Positions 8,501 to 16,842 are shown, counted from the stretch's first letter. The stretch is DNA of 64,000 nt from Hymenobacter translucens (GCF_020685205.1 NZ_JAJERB010000001.1:806001-870000), one strand, 5' to 3'. The notes: generated by a model from the sequence alone, not told the origin. Translations and numbers: made by a program.

Positions 8501-9469
8501 ATGCCTCTAGCCTCCCGACTCGTACGTTGCTGCTTTCGCCATTCGCCCCTGCGGGTGCCGTGGCGGTGGCTGGGCTTAAGCCTCGGCCTGCTGTTGGAGC
8601 TGACTGCCTGTTCAACTTCGCAGGCCGTACGGCCCGAGCTATTGGCCCGGATCCGGCGCGGTGCCGAGCAGGTGAACTTCGGCCAGGCAACGGTGCGCGT
8701 ACCGTTGGTGGGGACGTCTACGCTCCCGCTCGTGTCGGTGCTGGTCAATGGGAAAGGGCCGTTCCGGTTTTTGTTCGACGCGGGAGGCAACGTGGTCACG
8801 GTGAAAAATTCCGTGGTACGGGCAGTAGGCGGCCGGGTGCTGCAGAAGCGTGGAAAAACCGACGTGGTGGGAATTGACTCGCTGCAGGTAGGTGCCGTGG
8901 TGTTTCGCAATGTCACGGCTGGCGCGCTGGAAGAGCTCGACGTGGACGGCGTGCTGGGCTTCAACCTGTTTCGTGAGGGCCTGCTCACGCTCGATTACCC
9001 GGCACAGCAGCTGACCTGGGCTCTGGGCGGACTGCCCGCGCCCGATGGCCGGCAGGTGTTTGCCTACCAGCTGCGTGACCGGATGCCCTACCTGCCCGTG
9101 CGCCTGGGACAGGACACCACCTGGTTTAACTTCGACACGGGCGCCGCGCAGTGGTTTTATCTTCCCAAAGCCCTAGCCCCGCGCCTGCCGCTGGCTTCGC
9201 CCCCGCAGGCCGGTCCCGCGTCTTGGAACCAGCAGGCTGGTACGCAACGCAACGAAACCGCCCGCCTGCGCATTGATCTGAGCATCGGTCCCTATCGCGT
9301 GCTCACCCCTTACTTCCTCTTTACGCAGGATACGGAAGCGTTGCTGGGCAGTGGGTTTCTCCAACATTTCGTCGTCACCTTTGACCTGTCGCGCCAGCGT
9401 GTCCGCCTGGCCCGGCCCGACACCGTGCCGCTGGCAATGCCCGAAGTGCGGCGGGCCGGCATGAAATGA
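8501..9469 (+). CDS. Retropepsin-like aspartyl protease lipoprotein, variant active site
   Basis: 322 residues with a long basic N-terminus, a membrane segment and a lipobox (LTAC, Cys near 37), so probably lipid-anchored. Two pepsin-like half-domains are visible. The second has a normal catalytic triad FDTG at 211-214. The first has FDAGG at 92-96, with Ala replacing Thr after the Asp. The catalytic Asp is kept in both, so activity may survive. The LytS gene is divergently transcribed next to it and both promoters carry the same 29-bp box, suggesting a shared regulon with the first serine hydrolase. Confidence 0.8.
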   Translation: MPLASRLVRCCFRHSPLRVPWRWLGLSLGLLLELTACSTSQAVRPELLARIRRGAEQVNFGQATVRVPLVGTSTLPLVSVLVNGKGPFRFLFDAGGNVVTVKNSVVRAVGGRVLQKRGKTDVVGIDSLQVGAVVFRNVTAGALEELDVDGVLGFNLFREGLLTLDYPAQQLTWALGGLPAPDGRQVFAYQLRDRMPYLPVRLGQDTTWFNFDTGAAQWFYLPKALAPRLPLASPPQAGPASWNQQAGTQRNETARLRIDLSIGPYRVLTPYFLFTQDTEALLGSGFLQHFVVTFDLSRQRVRLARPDTVPLAMPEVRRAGMK

Positions 9470-9850
9470 GGCTAAATCAGCTGACGGGCATTGGCTTGTG
9501 AAAATGTGGGTGCCGTGCGACAGCAGCAGGACAAGGCCAGGAGCGCGTCCCTAAGGCGCCTGCGCAGCGCCTAAACATTTATTGTGCAGAACGGGCAACT
9601 GCTCCAGAATGCATTTCATCTAGGCTCTGCCTACTCGGGGCAGCCTCACTCAGCAGCCAATGGGACCACTCTGCCGGATAGCTACGGTTCATTTCACCTG
9701 CAGAGGGCTTGGAAGAATGCCCTGCTTTTTCCTTTCACCTTCGCCGCCTTTTTCGGCCTGGTTTTCCGACCCCGCAAATGCCGGTGTTCAGGATCGATTC
9801 CTGCTGCGCGGAAGCCGGTGCCCCGTGGCTCACTTTACCCCCTATACCTA
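9470..9850. other. Leader region of the outer-membrane protein gene
   Basis: 381 bp without a convincing gene. The downstream frame is open back to 9584, but an upstream start there (TTG) would bury a good signal peptide in the interior, so I treat the stretch as untranslated. A GC-rich inverted pair (GGCGC / GCGCC) sits near 9555-9571. No regulatory box like those at 3.8 and 8.4 kb was found. Confidence 0.5.
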
Positions 9851-12217
9851 ATGAAAGTACTTTTTACCCTTTGTTTCGCTTTCCTTCCTGCCTTTGTAAG
9901 CCTGGCCCAGACGCCGGGCACGGTGTCAGGGCGCCTGCTGGATGAAAAGCAGCAGCCCTTGCCCTTTGCCACCGTGTTGCTGCGCCCGGTGCAGGACACC
10001 ACGCAAACCACCGCGACCCAGTCGGCGGCCGATGGGAGCTACCGCTTCGGCAACGTGGCCGCCGGGCGCTACCACGTCACGATCAACGCCCTGGGCTACC
10101 TGACCAGGCGCTCGGCACCGTTTGAGGTAGGCAGTGCCGGGGTGCTGCTGCCGCCCTTACAGCTCGCGGTGGGTGCCCGGCAGCTGCGCGGTGTCGAAGT
10201 GGTGGGCCGCAAGCCGCTGCTGGAAATGCAGGGCGGTAAGATGATCGTAAATGTGGAGGGCAGCCTCACGGCGGGCGCTACGGCCCTGGAAGTGCTGCAG
10301 CAGGTGCCGGGCCTGCTCGTAATGAACGACCGGATCAGCATTGCCGGGCGCCAAGGCGTGGTCGTCCTCATCGACGGGCGCACCACCCGCTATACCGACG
10401 TAATGAGCGTGCTCAAGGACTTTCCCAGCAGCAGCATCGCCCGCATCGAGGTGATGGCGCAGCCTGACGCCAGCTACGACGCAGCCGGCAACACGGGCAT
10501 CCTCAACATCATCCTGAAGAAAAACGTGGACCTGGGCACCAACGGCACGCTGAGCGCAAACGTGGGCTACGGGCGCTTTGCCAAGGCCGGCAGCAACCTG
10601 GACCTGAACCACCGCGCCGGCAAGCTCAACGTGTTTGGCAACTACGGCCTGGCCCGGCGCAAGACCTACGAGCAGCTCAACACCGAGCGCAACCCCGATG
10701 AGCCCGGCGCCCGCTACGTGCAGCGCAGCTACCAGCCCCGCACGGCGACAGTCAACACCCTGCGTCTCGGCGCCGACTACAACCTGACCCCGCGGCAAAC
10801 GCTGGGCGTGCTCGTCAATGGCTACACGAACCGTACCCTGGCCCAGGCCGAAAACGGCGTAACGGCCCCCGGCAATATCGAAGTAGCCACCCAGAATCGC
10901 AGCCAACGCCGCACCAACTCTTACGCCGCCAACCTGAACTACCGGCTGCAGCTCGACACGCTGGGCCGGGAGTTGACCGCCGACGCTGACTACTCCTACT
11001 ACGAGTCGGGCAGCTTCGGACAGGTGCAGAACGCCTTCAGCAACGGCGCCGGCGAACGCCTGCGCAACGACCAGAACGTCGGGATCGGGCTGCGCTCGGG
11101 CCGGGTGGACTACCGCTGGCCCCTGCGCCCGACCCTGAAGCTGCGCCTGGGGGCCAAAACCAGCCAGGCCGATATTCGCACTACCCTCGACCTGGTGGGC
11201 GGCACCAATGACCGGCAGGAGAGCTTTCGCTTTGTGGAAAGCATACAGGCCGGCTACGTGCAGGCCGAAGGCGAGCAGCTGGGCTTCAGCTGGCAGGCCG
11301 GTCTGCGCGGCGAGTGGACCGATAACCGCGGCCACAACACCAAAAGCAGCAGCAGCGATACGCGCTTCACCCGCCACTACGGCCAGCTGTTCCCGAGCCT
11401 GAACGTGGACCGGGTGCTGCACAAATCCGTGGGGATGAACGCGGCCTACAGCCGCCGCATCGACCGGCCCAGCTACCAGGACCTGAACCCGAATATCATC
11501 TACCTGGACCCCTACACCCAGCAGCGCGGCAACGAGAACCTGATGCCGCAGTTTACCAGCAACTACAAGCTGGCCCTGACCTACAACAAGCAGCCGTTTG
11601 TCATCCTCAGCCATAGCCGCACGGACGACGTGATCAGTTTGGTAACTGAAACCGAGGGCCAGCTGATTTACTCGATCTCCCGCAACCTTTCCCATCAGAA
11701 CAGCTACAGCGCCGCCCTGAACGTGCCGCTGAGCTTCGTCAAGCAGCTCACGGGCTACGCCGGCGTGAACGTGGCCCGCAACGAGTATGTGTACCGGGAA
11801 GGAAGCGCCCTGACCGATTCCCGCGCTGCCCGTACGGCGGCTACGTTCTACGGCCAGGCCAACGTGCAGCTACCGCACAAGCTCAAGCTGGAAGCCTCGG
11901 GCTTCTACCAAACGGCCGGCCTCAACGGCATTCTCCGCTACCAGTCGTTCGGGAGCCTGAATGTGGGGGTGCAGAAAAGCCTGTTCGACGAGCGCGCGAC
12001 CCTGCGCCTGACCGTTAACGACGTGCTTTTCTCCAACAGGCAGCGGGGCAGTATCCGTTTCCAGGAAACGGACGTGCGCTTTTTGAGCTACTATGAGTCG
12101 CGACTGGCGCGGCTGAGCTTCAGCTACAAGCTCGGCAACCAGCAGCTAAAAGCCGCCCGCAAGCGCGCCACCAGCCTCGAAGAGGAGCGCGGCCGGGTGA
12201 AGACCGACAAAGAGTAA
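9851..12217 (+). CDS. Outer-membrane beta-barrel protein with carboxypeptidase-regulatory and plug domains
   Basis: 788 residues from MKVLFTLCFAFLPAFVSLAQ, a clear signal peptide. Order of domains: a CarboxypepD_reg-like beta-sandwich (about 25-110: GTVSGRLLDEKQQPLPFATV), a TonB-receptor-type plug (about 130-240: VLQQVPGLLVMNDRISIAG, DAAGNTGILNIILKK), then a large OMP_b-brl-type barrel ending in strands such as LSFSYKLG. The C-terminal tail is basic and hydrophilic. Relatives act as TonB-linked importers or as barrels of unknown ligand; no SusD partner is adjacent, so a polysaccharide system is unlikely. Confidence 0.88.
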   Translation: MKVLFTLCFAFLPAFVSLAQTPGTVSGRLLDEKQQPLPFATVLLRPVQDTTQTTATQSAADGSYRFGNVAAGRYHVTINALGYLTRRSAPFEVGSAGVLLPPLQLAVGARQLRGVEVVGRKPLLEMQGGKMIVNVEGSLTAGATALEVLQQVPGLLVMNDRISIAGRQGVVVLIDGRTTRYTDVMSVLKDFPSSSIARIEVMAQPDASYDAAGNTGILNIILKKNVDLGTNGTLSANVGYGRFAKAGSNLDLNHRAGKLNVFGNYGLARRKTYEQLNTERNPDEPGARYVQRSYQPRTATVNTLRLGADYNLTPRQTLGVLVNGYTNRTLAQAENGVTAPGNIEVATQNRSQRRTNSYAANLNYRLQLDTLGRELTADADYSYYESGSFGQVQNAFSNGAGERLRNDQNVGIGLRSGRVDYRWPLRPTLKLRLGAKTSQADIRTTLDLVGGTNDRQESFRFVESIQAGYVQAEGEQLGFSWQAGLRGEWTDNRGHNTKSSSSDTRFTRHYGQLFPSLNVDRVLHKSVGMNAAYSRRIDRPSYQDLNPNIIYLDPYTQQRGNENLMPQFTSNYKLALTYNKQPFVILSHSRTDDVISLVTETEGQLIYSISRNLSHQNSYSAALNVPLSFVKQLTGYAGVNVARNEYVYREGSALTDSRAARTAATFYGQANVQLPHKLKLEASGFYQTAGLNGILRYQSFGSLNVGVQKSLFDERATLRLTVNDVLFSNRQRGSIRFQETDVRFLSYYESRLARLSFSYKLGNQQLKAARKRATSLEEERGRVKTDKE

Positions 12218-12388
12218 GCGCTTGCCGGTCAGTTCATTATTCCGGTGCGTCATCCTGCACCCTACGGGGAAGGCACGGGACGCGCCCAGCCATTCCCCGC
12301 TTGACGTAACCTGGTAGTCCCGCTGGCTACCCACACTGCTGCATACTTCTCACTCCGCCGTTGATGGCGCTTCCCCTTCGACAAGCCA

Positions 12389-13507
12389 ATGCTTTCGTTT
12401 CTTCGCCTCTGCTTTGCCATGCTCTCCGCAGTTTGGCCCCTTACGGTTCAAAGGCCGTACGCACCAGGGGCTGCCCCGCCTCCCGCGACGCCAGCTGCCA
12501 CCGGCCCTCGCGATACCGCGGCCGTGCAGGCATTCCTACGCACTCAAGCCGCCGCGGGCTTTCGGGGGCACGTGCTCGTGGCCCGGGGTGCGCGGGTGCT
12601 GGTGCAGCAACCGGTCGGCGGAGCCTCGCGGGGGCCCGTTGCTTACTGGCTCGGCTCCACCACCAAGCAGTTCACGGCCGCTGCCGTGCTGAAGCTCGCC
12701 GAACAAGGACGCTTGCGGGTGACCGACCCGCTGGCCCGGTTCTTCCCCGCGGCCCCCGCCGACAAGCGCGCCATGACGCTGCACCACCTGCTCACGCACA
12801 CCTCGGGACTGGGTGACCGGTACTCGGCCGACGGGCAGCAGCAGCGCGACCGGGCCGTGCGGGCCATCCTGTCCCAGCCGTTGGCGGGCCCCGTGGGCCA
12901 GAGTTACCGCTATTCCAGCGACGGGTACTGCCTGCTGGCCGCCGTGGTGGAAGTGGCGTCAGGCACGAGTTTCGAGCAGTACGTGCGCACGGCGCTGCTA
13001 CAGCCGGCCGGGCTGGCGCACACCGGTTTTTGGGGCCAGCCGCTGCCGGCCGGCGTCCCCCTGGCGCCGGCGCAAGACGCCCAGCGGGCGCGCCGGGTTA
13101 GTCGGCGGGTGTACGCGCGGGGCCAAAGCCGGGCCAACTACGGGTACCGCGGCGCCACCGGCATGTGCAGCACCACGGCTGACCTGTTCGGCTGGCTGCA
13201 GGCACTGCGAAGTGCCAAGGTGCTTTCCGACAGCAGCCTGCGCCAGCTGTTCGCCCCCGCCGTGGCCGTGCGGCGCGAAAAGGACGTGGACGTTTCTTAC
13301 GCGTACGGTTGGGTGGTGACCACCCAGAACGGACAGACCCAGCTGGTGCGGCACGCCGGAGCCGAAGACTGGTTGGGCCACAACAGCTTCATCCTGCTGG
13401 GCGGCGAAACCACGGTCGTGGTGTTGTCCAACGCCGGCGAGCCGGGCGGCAACGCCTGGAGCCGCACCATGGCCGAAGGACTGTGGCCCTTGGTTCAGGC
13501 CCCGTAG
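12389..13507 (+). CDS. Serine hydrolase, beta-lactamase fold, paralogue of the 3.9-kb gene
   Basis: 372 residues with an N-terminal signal sequence (MLSFLRLCFAMLSAVWPLTV). SxxK is STTK at 90-93 and the third motif is HAG in LVRHAGAEDW. The middle motif reads YSS at 175-177 instead of the usual YSN, a conservative change at a residue that normally helps hold the substrate. The protein shares long blocks with the first hydrolase (PAAPADKR, LLTHT, KQFTAAAV). It probably acts on peptidoglycan peptides or ester substrates in the periplasm. It stands between the outer-membrane barrel gene and a second aspartyl-protease lipoprotein. Confidence 0.86.
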   Translation: MLSFLRLCFAMLSAVWPLTVQRPYAPGAAPPPATPAATGPRDTAAVQAFLRTQAAAGFRGHVLVARGARVLVQQPVGGASRGPVAYWLGSTTKQFTAAAVLKLAEQGRLRVTDPLARFFPAAPADKRAMTLHHLLTHTSGLGDRYSADGQQQRDRAVRAILSQPLAGPVGQSYRYSSDGYCLLAAVVEVASGTSFEQYVRTALLQPAGLAHTGFWGQPLPAGVPLAPAQDAQRARRVSRRVYARGQSRANYGYRGATGMCSTTADLFGWLQALRSAKVLSDSSLRQLFAPAVAVRREKDVDVSYAYGWVVTTQNGQTQLVRHAGAEDWLGHNSFILLGGETTVVVLSNAGEPGGNAWSRTMAEGLWPLVQAP

Positions 13508-13727
13508 CGCGTCGGAGTTCAACCAGGTTGCCCTCGCGGTAGCGTGCAAAAGTCCTGTCTGGGCCGAAGGCCTGCGGTCCCGTTCGGCGTTTGGTGGGGG
13601 CGCTGTTGTGCGGCCGGCCGTACACTGCACTGGGCAGGTTCCGCGGTCGACACCGCAAAATGCCGCGGCGGGCGGGGTAATACCAATGACTGTCTTACTA
13701 TTCCGCTGTTTCAGCACTTTTCTACCC

Positions 13728-14732
13728 ATGCGGACCATAAAATTTCTGCTGCTTTTACCGCTGATGTCGGCTTGTGCCGTTCCCCGTATCGCGAAAGATG
13801 CGGTTATCGTCCCTGCCGGGTTTGTTGATAAAGGACGGTTTTACCTTAAGCTGCCAGCCCTTAACGGCGATACACTGACGGGCTTTGCGGACACGGGGGG
13901 GGGAGGGACTTTTCTGTACCCGCACACTATTGACCGGTTAGCTATTGCCGGCAAAATCAAACAAGGTGGCAAAGGCTCTCGAAAGCAACCGTACATTTTG
14001 TTTGCCGACGTCATTAAGGCAAATACGGTTCCCTCCCCTGCCGTGCCCTTCGACTCCCTTGACCAAAAGCCGTACTTCACCGTCATGCCGAATGAGGCAT
14101 TACAGGGCGAGGGGGGGCTGTTGCTTAGTATTTTACCCCACGACGTTTTTCTGGGCCAGCATTTTTTTCTTGGCAAATCATGGACGTTCGACTACCCCAA
14201 CGAACGGGTTTACACCAATACCCCCGTGCCTAAGAACCGGACCAAATCCTCGGGGATTCAGAAGCTGGGCTTCAAGAAAAATGCTGCGGGCCAAAAGCTT
14301 TACGGCCACCCCAGCATGCAGATCGAAGTCTCGGGGGAGACTATTGATGTGCTGCTCGACACGGGGGCAACGATTATTCTTTCCGACACCGGGCGCAAAC
14401 AGCTGGGCACGGAAAAAACCTCGCTTGCGGGTTCGTTCATTGCCCGTTCGGTGTATGATCGATGGGTCGCGCAGCACCCCGCGTGGAAGGTGATCGAAAA
14501 AGGAGAGGCCAATGCCGACCTGATAGAAGTGCCCCAGGTTAAGATCGGCAACTCCACCGTTGGTCCGGTGCTATTTGCCGTTCGCCCCGACCAAGCCTGG
14601 TCTCGGATGATGATCCACTCAATGGACAAGGTAGTCAAAGGGGCCATAGGCGGCTCTGCTTTCCAATACTTGGTTGTAACGGTTGATTACAACAGCGAAT
14701 TGGCCCGTTTTACTACCAAGACCCGGCAATAA
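13728..14732 (+). CDS. Retropepsin-like aspartyl protease lipoprotein
   Basis: 334 residues starting MRTIKFLLLLPLMSAC with a lipobox (Cys 16). Two half-domains carry ADTG at 54-57 and LDTG at 210-213, the two catalytic aspartates expected for a single-chain pepsin fold. The start at 13728 gives the lipoprotein signal; the frame is open further upstream but without a signal. It is the second case in 10 kb of a serine hydrolase gene associated with an aspartyl-protease lipoprotein gene. Codon use is less GC-rich than upstream, approaching the accessory region. Confidence 0.82.
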   Translation: MRTIKFLLLLPLMSACAVPRIAKDAVIVPAGFVDKGRFYLKLPALNGDTLTGFADTGGGGTFLYPHTIDRLAIAGKIKQGGKGSRKQPYILFADVIKANTVPSPAVPFDSLDQKPYFTVMPNEALQGEGGLLLSILPHDVFLGQHFFLGKSWTFDYPNERVYTNTPVPKNRTKSSGIQKLGFKKNAAGQKLYGHPSMQIEVSGETIDVLLDTGATIILSDTGRKQLGTEKTSLAGSFIARSVYDRWVAQHPAWKVIEKGEANADLIEVPQVKIGNSTVGPVLFAVRPDQAWSRMMIHSMDKVVKGAIGGSAFQYLVVTVDYNSELARFTTKTRQ

Positions 14733-14773
14733 GACCTTATGCTTCACCAATCACAACCAGGCCTGGAGTAACT

Positions 14774-15079
14774 ATGGAAAACCAAGGAAAAAGTCACTGG
14801 AAAACTGTTGCTTATATCTGCTCCTTGCCTTTTCTGGCCAATTTTCTATTAGCAATCTTAACGTGGCTGGACTTACTGTTTGGTTTTAGCCTATTGGATC
14901 ACTTGCGAGCATTTGCCGGCCTGGACTTGTACATAAATTACCTTTTCTACTGGGTACTCCCCTTGCTTACCATTCTGCTGCTGAAAGTCTTTTCGACTCG
15001 ACCCAAAATTGTATGGGTAGCCTGCTCACTCGCTTTCATGGTTCACACGGCATTGATATTGATGTTATACCAGAACTAG
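14774..15079 (+). CDS. Small membrane protein, unrecognised
   Basis: 101 residues beginning MENQGKSHWKTVAYICSLPF with three predicted transmembrane helices (about 12-37, 50-72 and 76-98) and almost no soluble part. No family recognised. It lies 41 bp after the aspartyl-protease gene on the same strand and ends just before the first cassette-boundary repeat at 15091. No repeat precedes it, so it is either the last backbone gene or the leader gene of the array. Confidence 0.65.
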   Translation: MENQGKSHWKTVAYICSLPFLANFLLAILTWLDLLFGFSLLDHLRAFAGLDLYINYLFYWVLPLLTILLLKVFSTRPKIVWVACSLAFMVHTALILMLYQN

Positions 15080-15090
15080 CCTCGTTATTT

Positions 15091-15128
15091 CGTTCGTTTG
15101 CCTGAACGACCGTTTGGCTGAACGAACG
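15091..15128 (+). repeat. Cassette-boundary repeat 1 (+)
   Basis: Perfect 8-bp arms CGTTCGTT / AACGAACG enclose TGAACGACCGTTTGG. This is the first of the series and is taken as the type copy of + polarity (GACCGTTT readable on the given strand). The arms can form a hairpin with small bulges. Confidence 0.85.
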
Positions 15129-15152
15129 TGAACACGATTTACCTAGAGGTCT

Positions 15153-15314
15153 TTACTTTCGGCGTTGGGTCAAGCCTTCTCCCGTGTGGAACACTTTGCT
15201 ACCGGTTTTAACGCCTCGAACAAACCACATCTTGTAAATCAAAGCACCCAGGAAGTACACATAAACTTCCTTGTAGATGCCTTCCTCGTGTGTTTCCTTT
15301 CTAAATAAAGCCAT
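15153..15314 (-). CDS. Very small ORF in first cassette, unrecognised
   Basis: 53 residues (MALFRKETHEEGIYKEVYVY at the start, TGSKVFHTGEGLTQRRK at the end). It fills the space between repeat 1 and the short repeat at 15357, the usual one-gene-per-interval layout, which is the main reason to call it. The mix of charged residues and a short hydrophobic centre (FLGALIYKMWF) could be a membrane-associated peptide. ATG at 15314, stop TAA at 15155-15153. No family recognised. Confidence 0.5.
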   Translation of the reverse strand: MALFRKETHEEGIYKEVYVYFLGALIYKMWFVRGVKTGSKVFHTGEGLTQRRK

Positions 15315-15356
15315 CTGGTACTGCTGGATGTATGATACTGCCTTTAGTAAAAATAT

Positions 15357-15372
15357 CCTCGTTTCGCTGAAC
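15357..15372 (+). repeat. Cassette-boundary repeat, short form (+)
   Basis: CCTCGTTTCGCTGAAC: left and right ends of the repeat with the centre missing. It is what a deletion between the two CGTTT motifs of the full repeat would leave. The same short form begins the long repeats at 19596 and 29063. Confidence 0.65.
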
Positions 15373-15412
15373 TAACACGCTACCTAGCACTGTCGCGCAC
15401 CCAATCTATTCT

Positions 15413-15832
15413 ATGGTAGAAGCACAAGTCTTTCTAAGGGCGGCGAAAACGTATTTTGCATTTCTAGTCTCGGAGTTCGCGTTCGCTGAGTTGTCCGAAA
15501 CAGTCCGTAGCGTGGTCTTCTATGAGCTGCAATACCGCAACGCAGCCCAAGTAGTCTCCATTTCCTTCGAAAACCTGGAGGACTACTTGCAGATCACCGT
15601 CTTTCAGTTGGTAAACCAGCAACTGCCCGACTACAACGACTCTCACCATACCTACCACTTACACACCCTCAACCATGCCCTGAGTAAGCTGGTGGGACCG
15701 GACGATTGGCAGGAGAATCAGCGCTTTTTTGAGGAGTTTAAGCCAGAGGGGACCGTGGAAAGGCGGTTGTTGAAAGCCGCCAAAGAGTTACGCGTTTGCT
15801 TGACGCATTTTGACCGTTTAACAGCTGCCTGA
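15413..15832 (+). CDS. Cassette gene, unrecognised soluble protein
   Basis: 139 residues, no signal peptide or membrane helix, acidic and helix-rich (SETVRSVVFYELQYRNAAQV; LEDYLQITVFQLVNQQLPDY). I do not recognise the family. Size and composition resemble small immunity or antitoxin-like proteins, but no motif proves this. It is bounded by the short repeat at 15357 and repeat 2 at 15849, 17 bp after the stop. Confidence 0.65.
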   Translation: MVEAQVFLRAAKTYFAFLVSEFAFAELSETVRSVVFYELQYRNAAQVVSISFENLEDYLQITVFQLVNQQLPDYNDSHHTYHLHTLNHALSKLVGPDDWQENQRFFEEFKPEGTVERRLLKAAKELRVCLTHFDRLTAA

Positions 15833-15848
15833 CACTCTTATTACCCTT

Positions 15849-15876
15849 GTCTACCTGAACAACCGTTTGCGTAGAC
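15849..15876 (+). repeat. Cassette-boundary repeat 2 (+)
   Basis: Arms GTCTAC / GTAGAC differ from other copies yet are perfectly complementary, while the centre CTGAACAACCGTTTGC is conserved. Compensatory arm change with a constant centre implies selection on base pairing or two-fold symmetry. Confidence 0.8.
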
Positions 15877-15886
15877 TCACAGAGAG

Positions 15887-16480
15887 TTAAGTCAATCCAT
15901 CGATTAGGCCTTTCAGCCCCCTGCCCAAGAACATGCGAGTCGGTTGCGTCCACAATGACTCTGATACGGAGACGCTCGCCACTTTCAACGAAGACAGCAC
16001 CTGTCTTGCATCCAGCGGCACGTCCAATAGCTGGAACGACACCCGCTGACCGTCTAGGACAATTGTTACCGAATGGCCCCAGTCGAGTAGTGCAGGTGGG
16101 GAGTTCCACGGCGCAGAGAAATTGAGCTTCAACGCCACCAATTGATCGTTTGGCAAGATCCATTCCCACTCCCCTAGCCACAAGGTAAACGTCTCGCGAT
16201 GGAAGGTGATTTCCCCGACTTGCCGTTGGGCAAAGGCTGATGCCAGGGCATTGAGTAGTACCGCCACAAGGCCCACTAGCAAGAAGCCCCCGCTGACGAA
16301 GAAAGTACGCAATGCCACTGCATCGTCGGTTACGAACAGGAAAACGGCGAAGCTCAGGAAAGCCAGCACGAAGAGCACATTGGCAAATGCCGGCCGGAGG
16401 GGTATCCAGGTTCGGCGCACCACTTGGACGCGTAGGGCAGCGAGTGGTTCCTTTTCAAAAACAGAATGTGATGGCTCCAT
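15887..16480 (-). CDS. Cassette gene, two-helix membrane protein
   Basis: 197 residues from MEPSHSVFEKEPLAALRVQV. Two adjacent transmembrane helices (about 30-48, FANVLFVLAFLSFAVFLFV, and 60-80) precede a soluble C-terminal domain of beta-strand character (EITFHRETFTLWLGEWEWIL; HSVTIVLDGQRVSFQLLDV). Family not recognised; the layout resembles PH-like membrane-anchored proteins. The frame is open upstream to 16633, but that would run through repeat 3, so the ATG at 16480 is preferred. Transcribed against its neighbours although the flanking repeats keep + polarity. Confidence 0.65.
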   Translation of the reverse strand: MEPSHSVFEKEPLAALRVQVVRRTWIPLRPAFANVLFVLAFLSFAVFLFVTDDAVALRTFFVSGGFLLVGLVAVLLNALASAFAQRQVGEITFHRETFTLWLGEWEWILPNDQLVALKLNFSAPWNSPPALLDWGHSVTIVLDGQRVSFQLLDVPLDARQVLSSLKVASVSVSESLWTQPTRMFLGRGLKGLIDGLT

Positions 16481-16521
16481 GAGGTCGAATGTAACTAGCT
16501 GCGCTTCAGTGTAGCCAATAA

Positions 16522-16555
16522 CTCGTTTAGCTTTACGACCGTTTTGCTGAACTAG
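16522..16555 (+). repeat. Cassette-boundary repeat 3 (+)
   Basis: CTCGTTTAGC, centre TTTACGACCGTTTT, then GCTGAACTAG. It is close to the consensus and lies between divergent genes, so it cannot be a terminator for either. Confidence 0.85.
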
Positions 16556-16571
16556 GTCAGTACCTTCCGAG

Positions 16572-16838
16572 ATGAGAGTTATCCTCCAAGGGGCCGAGAT
16601 GATGAGTGTACCCGCTCTGCACGCCCACCTCAAACAGCACCTCTCCTTTCCCGACTACTATGGCGAAAACCTGGATGCGCTGTGGGACTGCATCCGGTGC
16701 GTGGACGTTCCGTTAACGGTGGTGTGGCGGGATTTTGCGAAAAGTCAAAGCTACCTCGGTCAGTATGCGGAGCGAGTGCTGGAAACCTTACAGGACGCTG
16801 AGCAACAAGTGTCGGGGTTCATACTGGAAGTCCAGTAG
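16572..16838 (+). CDS. Barstar-family ribonuclease inhibitor
   Basis: 88 residues matching barstar: start MRVILQGAEMMSVPALHAHL, then the signature FPDYYGENLDALWDC at about 31-45, where the barnase-contacting helix lies in the family. Barstar binds and blocks extracellular-type guanyl-specific ribonucleases. No barnase-like gene is seen in the window, so here it would be an orphan immunity protein against a toxin made by other cells or lost from this locus. Bounded by repeats 3 and 4, a typical single-gene cassette. Confidence 0.88.
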   Translation: MRVILQGAEMMSVPALHAHLKQHLSFPDYYGENLDALWDCIRCVDVPLTVVWRDFAKSQSYLGQYAERVLETLQDAEQQVSGFILEVQ

Positions 16839-16842
16839 ATAG

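Noticed and set aside
9584..9850. N-terminal extension of the outer-membrane protein
   Set aside because: It would start with TTG and place a perfect signal peptide at residue 90.
10157..11695. 512-codon open frame on the minus strand
   Set aside because: Antisense shadow of the outer-membrane barrel gene; Val/Gly/Gln-rich composition typical of reverse frames of GC-rich genes.
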